Shown: piece after piece, positions 6,569 to 7,810 of the stretch
Layout: every line of letters begins with the position of its first letter
Position numbering within the stretch: the first letter of the stretch is position 1
NCBI GenBank assembly: GCA_937895305.1
Contig: CALAXS010000084.1
Location: forward strand, 1-7,810
Source: an uncultured bacterium
GTDB lineage: Bacteria; Hydrogenedentota; Hydrogenedentia; Hydrogenedentales; JAEUWI01
DNA length: 7,810 nucleotides
Direction: 5' to 3'
Translations under genes and position numbers: made by a program
Notes under the pieces: generated by a model
Database searches by the model: none
What the model was told of the DNA's origin: nothing
The model's input: the letters and a program-made list of their open reading frames with translations, nothing else

Positions 6569-7810
6569 ATGAGTACCATCAAACGCCGAAGCTTTCTAAA
6601 AGGTTCACTGGGTGCCGCAGCGACCCTGGCCACGCTCCAATCCACCACTTCCGCTGCGCCCAACGAAAAGATTGTTGTTGGTATTATGGGCCTTGGCGGC
6701 CGGGGGCGTGCCCTGCTCACCGCCCTGGTTCGCCGTGATGATATTCACATCAAGTACCTCTGTGATGCCGACACCCGTGTTCGCGGTGCAGCCATGGAAA
6801 TTGTCATGGAAGGTCATGACTATAAGCCTAAATTTATCCAGGACTTCCGCGAGATCCTGGCTGACCCCGAAGTGGACACCTTGATTTGTTCTACTTCTGA
6901 CCGCTGGCATGCCCTGGCCACCATCATGGCGTGTCAGGCGGGCAAAGATGTCTACGTTGAGAAGCCCCAATCCATGAGTGTCTGGGATGGGCAGCAGATG
7001 ATCGCCGCGTCCAAGAAATACAATCGTATCGTGCAGGTGGGTATGCAAACCCGCTCCGCGCCCTACGTCAAATCTGCCATCGACTATATCCAAAGCGGCA
7101 AGCTCGGCGACCCTATGCTTGCCCGTGTTTATCTCATGCAGGAAGGTGGTCCTATTCAGGTTGCGCCTGAACAAGATGTTCCTGAAGGTCTTGACTACGA
7201 TCTTTGGTGTGGACCGTCACCCATGTTGCCCTACCGCCCCGGACGCTGGTTTCAAGGGCGCTGGGATTTTTATAACGGCGAGCTCACTGGCGACCTCATC
7301 CATCAGGTAGATTTGGCCCGGCTACTGCTTGGGAAAAAGGCCCCCGACTCCGTCGTCAGTACGGGTGGTGCATATCGATTTAAGGATGGGCGCGAACAAC
7401 CCGATACCCAATTTACCAACTTTGAATTTGGTGAGGCCACACTCATGATGGAAGGTGCCTTCTGGTGCCCCTATAACCACCGCATTGTTCTTCTGCCTGA
7501 CAAGAGTAAATTCCCGGACTGGCAGTTTTCCGCGACCAAGATTGAAGTCCTTGGCACCAAAGGCATCATGTACTTTGGTCGCCACGGTGGCGGTTGGGAA
7601 GTCTTTGAAGGGGATTCCAAAGCGCGCGTATCAAAAGCGGTGGCCTCCGAAATTTCTGAATATAAATGGGGAAGCATCATCGACCTGCACTTCGACGATT
7701 TCTTTCAATGTGTCCGCGACCGTAACGTGCCCCATACCGTGGTTGAAGATGGTCACCTCTCCATGAATCTTTGTCACCTCGCTAACATCTCCAGTCGCCT
7801 GGATAACCAA
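6569..7810 (+). CDS. Tat-exported Gfo/Idh/MocA-family oxidoreductase, 3' end beyond the window
   Basis: The frame is open for 414 codons to the right edge, so the C terminus is missing. The N terminus has a twin-arginine signal, KRRSFLKG (5-12), with a hydrophobic stretch and likely cleavage near TSAA (27-30). A Rossmann nucleotide-binding loop follows, VGIMGLGGRG (37-46) with the GxGxxG glycines at 41, 43 and 46. The family EKP motif is at 131-133, with the usual active-site lysine at 132. The C-terminal substrate domain includes LDYDLWCGPSP (208-218) and GDLIHQVD (241-248), whose His245 matches the family's active-site histidine. These enzymes use NAD(P) to oxidise or reduce sugars and related polyols; the substrate cannot be read from the sequence. 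Export of a folded Tat substrate fits a tightly held cofactor, as known for Zymomonas glucose-fructose oxidoreductase. GAAGGGA (6556-6562) lies 6 nt before the ATG. It is probably co-transcribed with the preceding FGE-like gene. Confidence 0.9.
   Translation, partial: MSTIKRRSFLKGSLGAAATLATLQSTTSAAPNEKIVVGIMGLGGRGRALLTALVRRDDIHIKYLCDADTRVRGAAMEIVMEGHDYKPKFIQDFREILADPEVDTLICSTSDRWHALATIMACQAGKDVYVEKPQSMSVWDGQQMIAASKKYNRIVQVGMQTRSAPYVKSAIDYIQSGKLGDPMLARVYLMQEGGPIQVAPEQDVPEGLDYDLWCGPSPMLPYRPGRWFQGRWDFYNGELTGDLIHQVDLARLLLGKKAPDSVVSTGGAYRFKDGREQPDTQFTNFEFGEATLMMEGAFWCPYNHRIVLLPDKSKFPDWQFSATKIEVLGTKGIMYFGRHGGGWEVFEGDSKARVSKAVASEISEYKWGSIIDLHFDDFFQCVRDRNVPHTVVEDGHLSMNLCHLANISSRLDNQ

Overview
The window holds four protein-coding genes in two divergent transcription units around a gene-free stretch of about 450 bp. 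All four products carry an export signal: three Sec-type and one twin-arginine. Tandem HzsA-related dihaem proteins, an exported FGE-like protein and a Tat-exported Gfo/Idh/MocA oxidoreductase together suggest an environmental bacterium of the Planctomycetota/Lentisphaerota/Hydrogenedentota kind. That assignment rests on gene content only. The window has no rRNA, tRNA, CRISPR array, transposase or clear plasmid/phage feature, and base composition looks uniform and mid-range by eye.

Minus-strand unit (84-4924): two tandem paralogues of the family related to the hydrazine synthase alpha subunit (HzsA-related, PD40/beta-propeller plus c-type haem). The upstream gene (2558-4924, 788 aa) is followed after 11 nt by the second (84-2546, 820 aa), whose Shine-Dalgarno overlaps the first gene's stop codon. 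Each has two CXXCH haem-c motifs near the C terminus. Neither shows the tyrosine that follows the first CXXCH in anammox hydrazine synthase, and no hzsB/hzsC partner is present, so hydrazine synthesis is not supported. The pair is better read as periplasmic dihaem proteins of unknown reaction.

Central region (4925-5378): two back-to-back sigma70-like promoters, both with a TTGACC -35 box and a 17-nt spacer. The plus-strand promoter (5329-5357) gives a leader of only about 15 nt. The minus-strand promoter (5266-5294) would give a leader of about 335 nt before the first HzsA-related gene. That leader is full of perfect short inverted repeats, including a nested hairpin at 5157-5222, and has an anti-Shine-Dalgarno-like CACCTCCTT near its end. 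It is the best candidate in the window for an undescribed element: a structured cis-regulatory RNA.

Plus-strand unit (5379-7810, open at the right edge): a secreted protein with an N-terminal beta-sandwich-like region and an FGE-sulfatase/SUMF1 fold but without the catalytic cysteine pair, then a Tat-exported Gfo/Idh/MocA-family oxidoreductase cut off by the window end after 414 codons. The four exported products could form a periplasmic module in which a sugar-type dehydrogenase works near haem proteins. That functional link is inference from gene neighbourhood only.
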